A stretch of 64,000 nt of DNA. Origin: Heliorestis convoluta. GTDB taxonomy: Bacteria > Bacillota > Desulfitobacteriia > Heliobacteriales > Heliobacteriaceae. The DNA lies in NCBI RefSeq assembly GCF_009649955.1, contig NZ_CP045875.1:2151501-2215500 (forward strand). Reading direction: 5' to 3'. Shown piece after piece: positions 1 to 9,777 of this stretch; the first letter of the stretch is position 1, and every line of letters starts with the position of its first letter. The translations under genes and the position numbers were made by a program. Below the pieces are notes generated by a model that was given only the letters and a program-made list of their open reading frames with translations, was not told the DNA's origin and did no database searches.

Positions 1-497
1 TCGACGATAGCCATTTTTACTTTACGAGATGTATCCGTAATTATACAAAAACGCGTCATCTCAGAGGCCGTACCAGAGGTTGTATTGATAGCAATGAGAG
101 GTAGAATTGCTTTGGTAGACTTATCTAAACCTTCATAATCACGAATGCTTCCACCATTGGTAGCAACCAGAGCAATCGCTTTGGCGCAATCATGAGGAGA
201 ACCACCGCCAAGCGAAACAATCACATCGGCATTGGCTTCATGCAAAGCTGCTAAACCCGCTTCTACATTCAAGTCCGTTGGGTTGGGCTCAGCACCATCA
301 AAGATTGAACAGCCGATGCCAGACTTTTCGATCAATGCTTTCATCTGATCGGCAACACCTAGCTTCACCAGATCTTTGTCCGTCACGATAAGAGCTTTGT
401 TGCAACCTAACGTCTTGATACGCTCACCAGCTACTTGTGCAGAACCTTTCCCCATAAGATTTACAGTTGGCATAAAAAATGCGCGGACTTCAGACAT
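1..497 (-). CDS. Iron-containing alcohol dehydrogenase, N-terminal part (runs off the window edge)
   Basis: The reverse strand from the ATG at 497 reads about 165 codons without a stop to the window edge, beginning MSEVRAFFMPTVNLMGKG. Seen: the NAD-binding GGGSPHDCAKAI segment and the TTSGTASEMTRF segment typical of group III Fe-dependent alcohol dehydrogenases (DhaT/AdhB/methanol dehydrogenase type). These cytosolic enzymes interconvert primary alcohols and aldehydes with NAD(H). The metal-binding C-terminal half lies outside the window, so substrate cannot be judged. A purine-rich ribosome binding site (complement of 503-511) supports the start. Confidence 0.93.
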   Translation of the reverse strand, partial: MSEVRAFFMPTVNLMGKGSAQVAGERIKTLGCNKALIVTDKDLVKLGVADQMKALIEKSGIGCSIFDGAEPNPTDLNVEAGLAALHEANADVIVSLGGGSPHDCAKAIALVATNGGSIRDYEGLDKSTKAILPLIAINTTSGTASEMTRFCIITDTSRKVKMAIV

Positions 498-857
498 GAA
501 GATCTACCTCCTAGATATTATGCGTGATTTGATAACATAGTTCGATTCTTTTTCTTAATGTATCCAGAAGTGGTGCAAAGAAAACCATGGAAGCAAAAAG
601 CACGTGAGAAGGCAAAAGATACAGAAAGAAAAAGTAAAGAGAATAGATAGCAATAGCAAATGCTACAAAGAGAGGCGAGGCGGTTCCATATGTACTTGTT
701 ATTGCATATTATAAATGATTGAATTAAAAGTTCAATAAATTCAATCAATATAGATAATTATAACAATCACAAAGTTACCAGAATTTTTTTATTGTTATAA
801 AAAGGGCAGGTAGAGAAGTGTGTAGAATAAATTCAACAAAGGGAGGTAATTCAGAAA
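498..857. other. AT-rich intergenic region between divergent genes
   Basis: This stretch separates the reverse-strand alcohol dehydrogenase from the forward small membrane protein, so it should hold two divergent promoters. It is strongly AT-rich around 700-800. The reverse ORF inside it lacks a convincing ribosome binding site and encodes a low-complexity peptide, so no gene is called. No regulatory site could be assigned with confidence. Confidence 0.5.
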
Positions 858-1079
858 ATGACTCGCTTTATAACAGGCCTGATCATTGGTTCTTTTCTCG
901 GAGGTGCAGGCATCTTCGTCGTTACAGGATCGGATCTCGTTCAAGGAGGCAAAGCCGTAGCCCAAGCTGTGCAAGCGACGGTTTCAATCGTAGCAGAACA
1001 TGTCGATGAAGAAACAATGAAAACGATCCAACAAGAAGTACAGGCTAAAGTGCTCGATTCGATTACAAAAAACGAATAA
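858..1079 (+). CDS. Small single-pass membrane protein, YtxH-like
   Basis: A 73-residue protein, MTRFITGLIIGSFLGGAG at its start. Seen: one glycine-rich N-terminal membrane segment (about residues 4-23) followed by a short charged helical tail. A GGGAGGT ribosome binding site at 841-847 precedes the ATG. The pattern (glycine-zipper membrane anchor plus helical tail) is that of the YtxH/small stress protein class, whose function is poorly known. It stands alone, upstream of a secreted glycosidase with a 112-nt gap. No specific role can be given. Confidence 0.7.
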   Translation: MTRFITGLIIGSFLGGAGIFVVTGSDLVQGGKAVAQAVQATVSIVAEHVDEETMKTIQQEVQAKVLDSITKNE

Positions 1080-1191
1080 TACGAATCTCCTTAAACATGG
1101 AAATATGCAAAAAAGGATTTTTCCTTCTCTGTGGTGAATATTCATTAGGTCTATTTTTTTGAGACTTTAATGATAGAGAAGGAGTCTTTTT

Positions 1192-3345
1192 ATGTTCAAT
1201 GTTATAAGAACGCAAAAGATTTTGTTGGCTACGTTTTTTTCCTTATGGACTTTTCTTCTTTATGGACCTGTAGTAGAGGCCCATACGCCCATTCCATCAG
1301 ATTCGATTGCTTTAAAAGAAAGTCGACCGGTGACGGCGGGAGCGCAGCTTCACGAATATCTATGGCATACGGAGCATGGACCGGCTAAGATTTTTGTGAT
1401 TGAAGTTGATTTGACTCATCCTTACATACATATTGATACAATGGCTGGCAAAGGTAAAATTACAGAGCGATTGAATGTGACAGCCATGGCTCGTAACAAC
1501 GGCGCTGTGGCGGCGATTAATGGAGATTTCTACAATATGACGGCAGAAGGCTCTCCCATTGGACCGATGGTCATGGATGGGCGTCTCATTACGTCACCGA
1601 TTCGCAACAGTGGTCTTTATGCTTTTGGAATTACAGAAGAATTGAAAGCCTATATTGATAGCTTTACATTTTGGGGGACTGTGAAGGCACCGACGGGCGC
1701 TCTTTTTGAGATATCTGGATTGAACAAGACTTTTTATCGCATGAACCCTGACAACAGTCACGGTTTTACCAATCGTCTTCAACTTTATGATGAATTCTGG
1801 GGCGGCTCGACGCGAGGTCACGATGGTTTGAACCCGCCTACAGAAATGGTTCTCGTCGATGGACAAGTTATCGCTTTTTCTGTTGATGAATACTATCCTG
1901 GGCCTATTAAGACAGGCATGCAGATTTTACGTGGCCATGGCCAAGCAGCTGATTTTTTACTTGAAAACTTTCAAATCGGTGATTTTGTTCAGATTGACTA
2001 TGCCTTTGGTCCCGAGGTAGAATGGCGTACCGTGCTAGGCGGTCATTCTATGCTCGTTAAAGAGGGGCAAGTCATTCCTTATGCTCGAGAAGCGGCCACC
2101 TTAGATGGCTTGCGTGCTCGTACGGCCCTTGGTTTTTCAAAAGATCGGCAGACCCTTTATCTAGTGGGCATTGAAGGACGTACCGAGGAAAGCAAAGGAC
2201 TTCGATTGGCCAATTTGGCTCGCTTCATGCACCATATTGGCTCCTATGAAGCCTTGAACTTAGATGGAGGCGGCTCAACGACCATGGCGGCTCGGCCCCT
2301 TGGAGATATGCAGCCTCGACAGGTTTTTCGTACAGAGCAAGGTACGGAGCGCTTGGTGGTCAATGGTCTCGGTATTTTTTCAACAGCGCCTCCCGGAAGA
2401 ATGGCTGGTTTGCGATTGACGGGCAATACTTTGCTCTTGCCTTCTGAAGCGATCGCTTATCAGCTCTACGTCTATGATGAATATTACAATCCTGTGGATG
2501 TGGCTACCTTGCGCCCGCGCTGGCAGCTTACGGGTACTGTTGGTACTTTAGAGAACAATCGTCTTCAAGTGGAGCGGTCGGGACAAGCTATTGTAGAAGT
2601 GGCTGTTGAGAACTTCAGGGCCACCTTGCCGATTCGAGTACTGGGAATAGACGATATTGCTTCTATAAAGATAGCGACGACAGCGAAAGAAATGAACCTT
2701 GCTACACCGAACCAATCCGTACCACTGACGCTTTCTTTGACAACCAAAGAAAAAGAACAGCGTGCTATCGCACCTTCTATGGTTGAGTGGATTCTTTATA
2801 ACGCCCAAGGAACGGTTTCGCCATCTGGCCAATTAACCATGCAGGGGACGGAACTTGTAGATGGTGAATTTATTACCCTAGCAGCCCGTTATAGCGATGG
2901 GGAGCGATATCATCAAGATTGGCTCCTGCTACAGCGCCAGGGGGACAAGCTTCTCTTCGTAGATAAAAAGGATTTGCCCACAAGAGCCATTGGTATGGAA
3001 TTGAACAATTTACCTTTCTATACAGACCCTGCCCCTTATATCAAAAACGAACGCACTTTAATTCCGATGCGTCGTATTTTTGAAGCGCTTCGTGCGGAAG
3101 TATCCTGGAATGGCGAAGAGCAAAGTGTAACAGCCCAGCGTGGTGATGATACCATTACTTTGTTTATTGGAAGTAAGGAAGCCTACCACAATGGAGAGCT
3201 GGTTATGTTAGATGTGGCGCCGGAGATTTATCAGGATCGAACCATGATTCCACTTCGCTTTGTTTCTGAGGCTTTGGGGGCTACCGTTGAGTGGGATGCT
3301 TTGAATTGGGTTGTTAGGATTTTTAGCGATAACAAAATGGATTAA
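1192..3345 (+). CDS. Secreted phosphodiester glycosidase (NAGPA domain) with C-terminal copper-amine-oxidase-like domain
   Basis: 717 residues. Seen: an N-terminal signal peptide (about residues 1-30, ending near VVEAHT); a phosphodiester glycosidase domain about residues 105-397 with the AAINGDFYN segment, ARTALGFSKD near 307 and LNLDGGGSTTM near 355; a middle beta-rich region; and at 600-717 a domain of the copper amine oxidase N-terminal type (RTLIPMRRIFEAL ... RTMIPLRFVSEALGATVEW). In Firmicutes that last domain is a common surface-protein module and not an oxidase. Family knowledge suggests cleavage of a sugar-phosphodiester in wall or exopolysaccharide; the substrate is unknown. A GAAGGAG ribosome binding site precedes the ATG. 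Transcription should stop at the hairpin at 3381-3422. Confidence 0.85.
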   Translation: MFNVIRTQKILLATFFSLWTFLLYGPVVEAHTPIPSDSIALKESRPVTAGAQLHEYLWHTEHGPAKIFVIEVDLTHPYIHIDTMAGKGKITERLNVTAMARNNGAVAAINGDFYNMTAEGSPIGPMVMDGRLITSPIRNSGLYAFGITEELKAYIDSFTFWGTVKAPTGALFEISGLNKTFYRMNPDNSHGFTNRLQLYDEFWGGSTRGHDGLNPPTEMVLVDGQVIAFSVDEYYPGPIKTGMQILRGHGQAADFLLENFQIGDFVQIDYAFGPEVEWRTVLGGHSMLVKEGQVIPYAREAATLDGLRARTALGFSKDRQTLYLVGIEGRTEESKGLRLANLARFMHHIGSYEALNLDGGGSTTMAARPLGDMQPRQVFRTEQGTERLVVNGLGIFSTAPPGRMAGLRLTGNTLLLPSEAIAYQLYVYDEYYNPVDVATLRPRWQLTGTVGTLENNRLQVERSGQAIVEVAVENFRATLPIRVLGIDDIASIKIATTAKEMNLATPNQSVPLTLSLTTKEKEQRAIAPSMVEWILYNAQGTVSPSGQLTMQGTELVDGEFITLAARYSDGERYHQDWLLLQRQGDKLLFVDKKDLPTRAIGMELNNLPFYTDPAPYIKNERTLIPMRRIFEALRAEVSWNGEEQSVTAQRGDDTITLFIGSKEAYHNGELVMLDVAPEIYQDRTMIPLRFVSEALGATVEWDALNWVVRIFSDNKMD

Positions 3346-3380
3346 AAAGGATTTGTATTACCTAAATCCTTGCAAACATC

Positions 3381-3422
3381 AAAAAGCCCTTGCGCAGTAC
3401 TAAAAGTTGCGCAAGGGCTTTT
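3381..3422. terminator. Bidirectional intrinsic terminator
   Basis: A perfect stem built from AAAAGCCCTTGCGCA and its complement, flanked by A and T runs. It lies between the convergent glycosidase and M14 peptidase genes and can serve both strands. Confidence 0.9.
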
Positions 3423-3424
3423 CG

Positions 3425-4618
3425 CTACATATACAGACTGGCCAAAAAAATGCCCAAGCTCTCTTCATAGATCTCATCAAACTGTGCAATAGGCAAAGGA
3501 TTAACACCTCGTCCCAATTCGACAGTAAAGCCAGGGCGACGCCATTGTTGTATAAACCAATCTTTATAGCCTGCATAACTATCGACATAGCGAATTGGCA
3601 CATAACCACTAACTCGTGCAAACTCATTGACGATTGCTTCTGACGCAGGCGGCTCTAGGCCTTGAAAACCCCAGAATATTACTTTTCCTTGGGTATGGTA
3701 AGCAAGGACACGGTCAAAATCACTTCTCTCTGTTAAATCAGCCATGGCAATTGCTTCTGGTTCTGTCAAAGGCGCTTCACCGGGATAGTCACTAGGCGCC
3801 GGTAACGGTGGCTTTCGTACCGCTTCCCTTTGCCATAAAGCCGGAAATTGGTTGTTCAGATCGACACCGCGAATGTTAGCACGCCAGTTCGAAAAATCAG
3901 TCCGCCCTTCATTTAATGCCAATACAAAGGTGCGGTAAGGCTCTTCCGCTGGTGCACCACGAATGACAAGGTCAACGCCATCGGGATTGACCATTGGAAC
4001 CATAGAAAGCAAAACATCTTCATAATAGGGCGCCATGACAAGGCCTCGAATTGGTCGTCCATTCGTTAAAGCAAGTACGTATTCATTGAGCGTCTGCATC
4101 AAGATAGGCGTTGTAATCCACTCCTGGGCATGAAAAGAGCCATTAAAATGAACGCGCTTATCTCCGGCACCAACGCGGATTTCTGGAATGGCCTTACCCA
4201 TAACAGACCTTCCGACTGTTTCATACATCATAAAAGGATATATTTCGACCAGTCTCTGCAAATCCTCCATCATGGCTCTGTAGTCATAATTTCTTTGCCC
4301 TTCAACGACAGGGGCCGTAACGCGCTGTGGTAAATAGATAATTTGTCCGATTTGCAACGCTTCAGGACGAACAGGAAGGTTCAGTAAATAAAGAGCATCT
4401 AAAGGAATCCCTATTCTCTGTGAAATATGCCAAAAGGTATCGCCCGCAGCAATGGTATAGGGAAGGGCTCTGTAGCCAGGGATCTTCACTTCTTGCCCTA
4501 AGGTTAAACGATTTGGATCAACAATAGCTCGATTGGAATCAATGATGAGACGCAAAGGAAGGGCAAAAAGTTGACTGTAGTACCATAGACTGTCGCCTCG
4601 ACGGACCAAAACTTTCAC
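3425..4618 (-). CDS. LysM-anchored M14 zinc carboxypeptidase (gamma-D-glutamyl-diamino acid peptidase-like)
   Basis: 397 residues. Seen: two LysM repeats (about residues 2-47 and 52-97; each with the G-D-[ST]-[LF]-W core) and then a peptidase M14 domain from about 108. The zinc ligands H and E lie in SFHAQEW (near 160-163); NPDGVDL, the later AYHTQGK histidine and the catalytic glutamate in FTVELGRG (near 365) are all present, so it should be active. Two LysM plus M14 matches gamma-D-glutamyl-(L)-meso-diaminopimelate peptidase I of sporulating bacilli, which cuts peptidoglycan stem peptides. No signal peptide is visible, as in that enzyme, so it may act on spore or recycled wall material. Confidence 0.88.
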   Translation of the reverse strand: MKVLVRRGDSLWYYSQLFALPLRLIIDSNRAIVDPNRLTLGQEVKIPGYRALPYTIAAGDTFWHISQRIGIPLDALYLLNLPVRPEALQIGQIIYLPQRVTAPVVEGQRNYDYRAMMEDLQRLVEIYPFMMYETVGRSVMGKAIPEIRVGAGDKRVHFNGSFHAQEWITTPILMQTLNEYVLALTNGRPIRGLVMAPYYEDVLLSMVPMVNPDGVDLVIRGAPAEEPYRTFVLALNEGRTDFSNWRANIRGVDLNNQFPALWQREAVRKPPLPAPSDYPGEAPLTEPEAIAMADLTERSDFDRVLAYHTQGKVIFWGFQGLEPPASEAIVNEFARVSGYVPIRYVDSYAGYKDWFIQQWRRPGFTVELGRGVNPLPIAQFDEIYEESLGIFLASLYM

Positions 4619-4980
4619 CTGGTTTCCTCGCTTTCATTAGAAAGTAGGAGTGGGAAAAGAGTGGTTTGGCAAGGGGATAAAAGAAAGATGTAATCTATAT
4701 GCAATTGGAACTTTGCATAGATGAATTCTTTCAAAGGATGCTACAAAGGCAATTGCCAAGCCTTTATCAGTATATTGTAAAAGAGCTTGGCTTAGCCAAG
4801 GTAATGCACAGAAATCTGAAATAACAGCTGTGCCACCACTAGATAACTATCTGTAGGGTCTGCTCTGATAGAGAGTGTTAAAAAGTTGGGACATATTTCA
4901 AATACTATGCATATGCATTCCAAACTTTTCATAAAGGAAAGCAATCAAAGTTTTTATCGATCAAGAAGGAGTGGTGAAGG
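4619..4980. other. Intergenic region between divergent genes, with a short perfect palindrome
   Basis: 362 bp between the M14 peptidase and the ABC ATPase. I see a compact palindrome CTTGGC-TTA-GCCAAG around 4787-4801 and a GCATATGC repeat near 4908-4917, either of which could be a binding site, but no clear -35/-10 pair. A ribosome binding site AAGGAGTGGTG precedes the downstream ATG at 4981. No gene seen. Confidence 0.4.
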
Positions 4981-5673
4981 ATGCTTGAGGCTCGGCAAAT
5001 TACTCAAATCTATGGGAAACAAGAACGTATCGTGCTCGATCATCTTGACCTACGAATTGGTTCCGGGGAGTTCGTAGCAATCACCGGTCCTTCTGGTTGT
5101 GGCAAGACTACACTGCTTTGTATACTTGGCTCGCTCTTACGACCGACTTCTGGTGAAGTCTGGATTGATGGTCAATGTCTCACAGAAATATCGGCCCAGG
5201 AACTGGCCTATCTGCGAGCAGAAAAAATCGGTTTTGTTTTTCAGTTTCCGGCATTTTTGCCAACGCTAAATATTATGGAAAACCTATTATTGCCCACTGC
5301 CTTGGCTTTGAAAAAAGCGCACCAAAGCCGCAATAACGAAGAAAAAAGTCTAGAGCAGCAGCGTCTAGACCAGGAAGAAGTACACTATCGAGCACTTGTG
5401 CTTTTAGAGCAAGTGGGACTGGCAGGAAGAGAGAAGGACCTCCCTTCCACGCTTTCTGGTGGAGAACAACGGCGGGTTGCTGTGGCGCGAGCTTTAATCA
5501 ACCGACCTCGTTTGTTGTTAGCCGATGAACCAACAGGAGCCCTTGATCAGGAAACAGGAGAGCACCTGATAGATCTATTGGCTCAATGGAATGAAAAAGA
5601 AGGACTTACTCTGGTTATGGCAACGCACGATCATTCCGTTGCACGGCGAGCTCGGCGTCAGATTTGTTTATAA
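4981..5673 (+). CDS. ABC transporter ATP-binding protein, LolD/MacB/FtsE type, without an adjacent permease
   Basis: 230 residues, a single nucleotide-binding domain. Seen: Walker [10 protein letters not shown] (about residue 37), Q-loop [16 protein letters not shown], signature [15 protein letters not shown] (about 158), Walker [17 protein letters not shown] and the switch histidine in ATHDHSV. These match the MacB/LolD/DevA subfamily that powers extrusion of lipoproteins, peptides or drugs by tripartite or mechanotransmission systems. No MacB-like permease lies on either side. Its last six bases overlap the 3' end of the convergent polyprenol kinase gene. The extra charged stretch after the Q-loop (about residues 110-135) is longer than usual. 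Confidence 0.85.
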   Translation: MLEARQITQIYGKQERIVLDHLDLRIGSGEFVAITGPSGCGKTTLLCILGSLLRPTSGEVWIDGQCLTEISAQELAYLRAEKIGFVFQFPAFLPTLNIMENLLLPTALALKKAHQSRNNEEKSLEQQRLDQEEVHYRALVLLEQVGLAGREKDLPSTLSGGEQRRVAVARALINRPRLLLADEPTGALDQETGEHLIDLLAQWNEKEGLTLVMATHDHSVARRARRQICL

Positions 5674-7335
5674 AAAAGGAAAGACGACAGCTGCAGCCAG
5701 GGCTGCGCCAACAATAGAGCTAACAAAATTCACCATGTCATTGGTCATAAAAGGCCATCCCCGGTGGAAGCGATTGGGCTTTCCACTGCGGGTGGTCTTT
5801 TTTTCCGTTTCTTGACCTGTTTCCGCATCTATGTACATGGCCTGCACCGTTGCACCCAGATAACTATCAGCCATAGAACCACCAAGACCGCCGACGATGC
5901 CGGCCAAAATAATCCAAAGGTGACCGGCAAGGTGGCTCCATACATGAACAAGCAGAGAAGTTCCAGATTCGCTGCCCAGTCCAAAAAGCGCTCCAAAGAG
6001 ATAAGGCAGAGCTGTAAAAATCCAAACCGTCAATCCAATCACAAAGCCACCGAGTACAACGGCTGCTGTCCCTAGCATGGTGATGCCACCGCTTGTGCCA
6101 GGCGCAACCACTTTGCCTGTCGTAATCAAACGAGGTGGTTTTTTGCTTAAAACACCTATCTCTGTAGCCCAAGTATCAGCATTCACTGTTGCCATGGTGC
6201 CAATAAAGGCAGCAAAAAGCCAAAGTTCTAAAGGCTGAAAATAGTAAAGAAGAGCAAGCACTGCCCCAAAGCCACCATTGGCCAGCGCTTGTCCAAAATC
6301 ACGGCGACTGCCTTTGTCGAACTTATCGGCGGCTACTTTGGCTTTCTGGTCTTCTCGATACGTAGAAAGAGCAGAGCCATAGACAAAAAAAGCAACCAAG
6401 GTGAGACCCCAGAGGAGGCCGCCAAAGCCAAAAATCAAAGTCCCTACCAAAAGAGCGCCAAAGACACCACTTGCAGAAAGAGAACGACGTCTATAGGCAA
6501 TAAAAGCAATGATTGCGCTCAAGATAAGACCCAGAAAAAGCATCGCCCAAGGCAGAGGAAAGGGCAAGTGAATCAAACCCCATAGCGTAAAAGCGGTTCC
6601 TACAGGAACGGCCACATTATCAAGCCCTTTTAAGGAGATGGCTTCTAAAAATGTAGCCACAAGCGCTGCAATCAGAGAAAAGCCCAGTACAGTGCTAAGA
6701 ACAAAGGCCATTGGAACCTCTAGCGAAGCTTCAGCAGCGCTGCTTAGAGCAGAGCCTGCAACGCTTTCGACAGAACCTATTGTAGAATTAAGGTACAAAC
6801 TTTCCGCAGGATTTCCCATCAAAAAAAGTGTCAAGGCAATGACTATAAAACTAAGGCCAAACATAACGAGAGAGCCTTCGAAGGTACGACGATGGCCTCG
6901 AATCAAGTAAGGCCTTTTGCCATAAGCCCGTCCCAAAATGGCGGCAAAAGCATCGCCCCAAGTCATAGCCATTACAGCTGCTACAGCAATGTAAGCTTGA
7001 TCTTGTGGCCAAAAGAACAGCAACAGCAAAGTAATAGAAAGAGCAAAGTAAACAGTGCCTGGACTATCGCCCGAAAGATCCATTGCTTTTACAAGGCGGT
7101 AGCGATAGCTTATATAGTTCAAAACAATAAAAGAAGCAATGGGAATCAGGCCAATCCAATAGGACTCGAAATAAAGAACAGCGCCAACAATCCACATGCC
7201 AGCACCAATATGTACGATTTTACGAGTAAACTCAGCAGGATAGTTGCGCCATTTCTGAACAAGCGTAGCCAGTATTAGCAAGCCGAAGACATACGCATAG
7301 GAAGCAAAAAGACCGATCAAATCGTGATAGCTCAT
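5668..7335 (-). CDS. Fused phytol/farnesol kinase-like (VTE5/dolichol kinase family) and DUF92 (VTE6/TMEM19 family) membrane protein
   Basis: 555 residues, largely membrane-embedded. N-terminal half (about 1-255): RKIVHIGAGMW, MTWGDAFAAILGRAYGKRP (near 124) and RRTFEGS, the signature of CTP-dependent polyprenol kinases (dolichol kinase, plant VTE5). C-terminal half (about 265-550): NADTWATEIG (near 387), GTSGGI, GGSMADSYLGATVQ and a terminal VNFVSS segment, typical of DUF92, the family of plant VTE6 phytyl-phosphate kinase. Known: VTE5 makes phytyl-phosphate and VTE6 makes phytyl-diphosphate. Inference: this fusion turns a free isoprenoid alcohol, such as farnesol or phytol, into the diphosphate in two steps. 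Start ATG at 7335 follows an AGAGAGGGAT-type ribosome binding site. Confidence 0.85.
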   Translation of the reverse strand: MSYHDLIGLFASYAYVFGLLILATLVQKWRNYPAEFTRKIVHIGAGMWIVGAVLYFESYWIGLIPIASFIVLNYISYRYRLVKAMDLSGDSPGTVYFALSITLLLLFFWPQDQAYIAVAAVMAMTWGDAFAAILGRAYGKRPYLIRGHRRTFEGSLVMFGLSFIVIALTLFLMGNPAESLYLNSTIGSVESVAGSALSSAAEASLEVPMAFVLSTVLGFSLIAALVATFLEAISLKGLDNVAVPVGTAFTLWGLIHLPFPLPWAMLFLGLILSAIIAFIAYRRRSLSASGVFGALLVGTLIFGFGGLLWGLTLVAFFVYGSALSTYREDQKAKVAADKFDKGSRRDFGQALANGGFGAVLALLYYFQPLELWLFAAFIGTMATVNADTWATEIGVLSKKPPRLITTGKVVAPGTSGGITMLGTAAVVLGGFVIGLTVWIFTALPYLFGALFGLGSESGTSLLVHVWSHLAGHLWIILAGIVGGLGGSMADSYLGATVQAMYIDAETGQETEKKTTRSGKPNRFHRGWPFMTNDMVNFVSSIVGAALAAAVVFPFL

Positions 7336-7405
7336 AGAGATCCCTCTCTCTCCTTGAGAATATACTGAAATTCTATCACAAGTCGCGACATCTTGCTTCC
7401 TATTG

Positions 7406-7663
7406 TTATTTCACCTTATCAAAAGTTTGTAAAACTTGAAAAGCTGCTGCTCTTACGCCATTCCAAAATACAAAATATCTTCGGCCCGTATCGGTATCAC
7501 AAAGCCTATACTTCAGGATGTTCTGCTCAGAATGGGCCAATACTTCCTCCCAGTATTTTTGGCTGCTCTCCCATTGATCACAAAAAGAGATGTCGGAAAA
7601 AAAGCCGCCAATATCGCACTTGGATTTTACACCATTTTTGCAATTTGCACAGCTTCTATTCAC
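7406..7663 (-). CDS. Small cysteine-rich protein of unknown function
   Basis: A reverse-strand ORF of about 85 residues. Seen: four spaced cysteines near the N terminus (CANCKNGVKSKC, then FCDQWE), suggesting a zinc or iron-sulfur site, followed by a mixed hydrophilic C terminus (RRYFVFWNGVRAAAF). GTG at 7663 has an AGAAGG ribosome binding site 11 nt upstream; an alternative GTG lies at 7675. Short CxxC...C...C-W proteins of this shape occur widely in Clostridia, mostly uncharacterised. It is the only plausible gene between the polyprenol kinase and glnS. Confidence 0.5.
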   Translation of the reverse strand: MNRSCANCKNGVKSKCDIGGFFSDISFCDQWESSQKYWEEVLAHSEQNILKYRLCDTDTGRRYFVFWNGVRAAAFQVLQTFDKVK

Positions 7664-7675
7664 AGTACGCAACAC

Positions 7676-7915
7676 CTTCTCTTGAACCCCTCTCTCACCC
7701 GAAAAACATTTATTATATATATTAAAAACATATTCTATAGAAATCCAATATAATATATTTTTAATAGTATTACAATACGCTTTTCATGTTTATTTGTTAA
7801 AATTTTAATCCTTTCCCATCAAATCATTTGGATTATATTAACAACTTATGCGAATGACCAATAGAAAGTGCTAAAAAATATCGATACAATATTAAGACTT
7901 AAGAGAAAATTTTAC
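7676..7915. other. Very AT-rich intergenic stretch
   Basis: Between the small Cys-rich ORF and the glnS terminator. About 7700-7880 is made almost entirely of A and T, with several TATATA steps. No gene, repeat or RNA motif could be recognised. Confidence 0.4.
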
Positions 7916-7959
7916 AAAAAAAAGCACCTGGCTCTTCCAAAGGAAGAGTACCAGGTGCC
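7916..7959 (-). terminator. Intrinsic terminator of glnS
   Basis: Stem of GGCACCTGGTACTCTTCC with its near-complement (7924-7958), followed on the reverse strand by a run of eight T. Confidence 0.93.
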
Positions 7960-7978
7960 GAACTTCTGTAGCCTTATC

Positions 7979-9643
7979 TTACTTGGGAATAACAAAAGAA
8001 CTTTTCAAAGATACGATATGATTAAAAACAAGACGATCTTCTCTGGTATCTTTGGGGTCTACATTAAAGTAACCGTGACGGAAAAACTGAAACTTGTCAT
8101 GGGCTTTACTATCTTTCATCGTTGGCTCTACAAAACCAGCAGAAATCTCCATGGAATTGGGGTTAATTTGCTCCAAAAAAGAACCATCCTTTTCGCCTTC
8201 TTGATCAAGAAGAAGAGGTTCATAGAGGCGAAACTCTGCAGGAAGAGCCTGAGAAGCTTCAACCCAGTGAATGGTACCTTTTACTTTCCGGCCTGTAAAG
8301 CCACTGCCGCTTTTTGTCTCGGGATCATAGGTACAGTGTAGCTCAATAACGTCCCCATTCTCATCTTTAATCACTTCTTCACAGCGAATAAAGTAAGCAT
8401 GCTTTAACCGCACTTCATTGCCAGGAAAGAGGCGGAAGTATTTTTTCGGTGGCTTTTCCATAAAGTCATCTTGTTCTATATAAATCTCACGAGAGAAAGG
8501 AATCTGACGATGGCCCATCTCTAGATTTTCAGGATTGTTTTCCGCGTCCAACATTTCTATCTGGCCTTCTGGATAGTTGGTAATCACTACTTTTAGAGGT
8601 CGAAGTACTGCCATAGTACGAGGCGCTTTGAGCTTTAAGTCTTCACGAATAAAATGCTCTAACATTTTCACATCAACGACACTATTGCTTTTGGCCACAC
8701 CAATCTCACGGGCAAAGTTACGAATTGCCTCTGGTGTAAAGCCGCGGCGTCGAAGGCCTGAGATGGTAGGCATCCGAGGATCATCCCAACCATCAACGAC
8801 TTTCTCGTCTACCAGTTGCTTGAGCTTGCGCTTGCTCATTACCGTCTGGGTCAAATTGAGGCGAGCAAATTCGTACTGATGAGGCTGTGCTTCCATTTCA
8901 CACTCTCGGATCACCCAGTCGTAGAGAGGACGGTGATCTTCAAACTCCAAAGTACAGATGGAATGGGTGACACCTTCAATGGCATCGCCAAGAGGATGGG
9001 CGTAATCGTACATCGGATAGATGCACCAGCTATCTCCCGTGTTGTGGTGCGTCGCATGGGCAATGCGATAGAGTACAGGATCGCGCATATTTATGTTGGG
9101 GGAAGACATATCGATCTTGGCACGAAGAACTTTCGCACCATCGCCGAACTCGCCTTGTCGCATCCGCATAAAAAGATCAAGATTCTCTTCTACAGAACGA
9201 TTTCGATAGGGACTTTCTTGTCCCGGTTCTGTTAATGTACCGCGCGTTTTTCGTATTTCTTCTGCTGAAAGATCACAGACATAGGCTTTTCCTTTTTGAA
9301 TCAATAGGACAGCACGATTGAACATTTCTTCAAAATAGTTAGAGGCGAAAAAAAGACCATCCCACTGGTAGCCAAGCCAGGCTACATCTTCTTGAATGGA
9401 TTTAACAAACTCTACGTCTTCTTTTAGCGGGTTCGTGTCATCAAAGCGTAAGTTTGTTTTACCGCTAAAATCATCGGCTAGATCAAAGTTCAGGCAAATC
9501 GACTTGGCATGGCCGATATGAAGGTATCCATTCGGTTCTGGTGGAAAGCGAGTAATCACTTCATCAACTTTGCCTGTGCGCAAATCTTCGATAATAATAT
9601 TTTTAATAAAATTTGATGTTGTGGCCTTCGGTTCCAATCTCAA
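7979..9643 (-). CDS. glnS: Glutaminyl-tRNA synthetase
   Basis: 554 residues, the usual length for bacterial GlnRS. Seen: class I signature [15 protein letters not shown] near residue 40 with the HIGH motif, and the KMSKS-equivalent VMSKRKL near 269; the C-terminal anticodon-binding beta-barrels follow. It charges tRNA-Gln directly in the cytosol. Many Firmicutes lack GlnRS and use GatCAB transamidation, so its presence is consistent with the lateral acquisition known for this family in some Clostridia. No C-terminal YqeY domain is attached. It is a single-gene unit closed by the terminator at 7916-7959. Confidence 0.97.
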   Translation of the reverse strand: MRLEPKATTSNFIKNIIIEDLRTGKVDEVITRFPPEPNGYLHIGHAKSICLNFDLADDFSGKTNLRFDDTNPLKEDVEFVKSIQEDVAWLGYQWDGLFFASNYFEEMFNRAVLLIQKGKAYVCDLSAEEIRKTRGTLTEPGQESPYRNRSVEENLDLFMRMRQGEFGDGAKVLRAKIDMSSPNINMRDPVLYRIAHATHHNTGDSWCIYPMYDYAHPLGDAIEGVTHSICTLEFEDHRPLYDWVIRECEMEAQPHQYEFARLNLTQTVMSKRKLKQLVDEKVVDGWDDPRMPTISGLRRRGFTPEAIRNFAREIGVAKSNSVVDVKMLEHFIREDLKLKAPRTMAVLRPLKVVITNYPEGQIEMLDAENNPENLEMGHRQIPFSREIYIEQDDFMEKPPKKYFRLFPGNEVRLKHAYFIRCEEVIKDENGDVIELHCTYDPETKSGSGFTGRKVKGTIHWVEASQALPAEFRLYEPLLLDQEGEKDGSFLEQINPNSMEISAGFVEPTMKDSKAHDKFQFFRHGYFNVDPKDTREDRLVFNHIVSLKSSFVIPK

Positions 9644-9777
9644 TCACCTTTCTGTAATAGAGGTATCTGAATTAAAACTCATCTTGTCATACTGTTATCC
9701 TACATAATAACCGACAGGGGCAGAAAAATTCAACAGTCTGTGCTTTTACTATACTTATACTTTACCCATTCAATAGG

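Noticed and set aside
518-748. Reverse ORF of 76 codons upstream of the alcohol dehydrogenase
   Set aside because: Low-complexity hydrophobic peptide, no ribosome binding site, lies in the AT-rich promoter region.
4886-5077. 63-codon ORF overlapping the start of the ABC ATPase
   Set aside because: Out of frame with the conserved ATPase, whose own start has a good ribosome binding site.
6892-7278. Long antisense ORF (128 codons) opposite the polyprenol kinase gene
   Set aside because: It is a shadow of a strongly supported coding frame on the other strand and has unlikely composition.
7868-8341. 157-codon forward ORF near glnS
   Set aside because: It is antisense to the conserved glnS C terminus and crosses its terminator.
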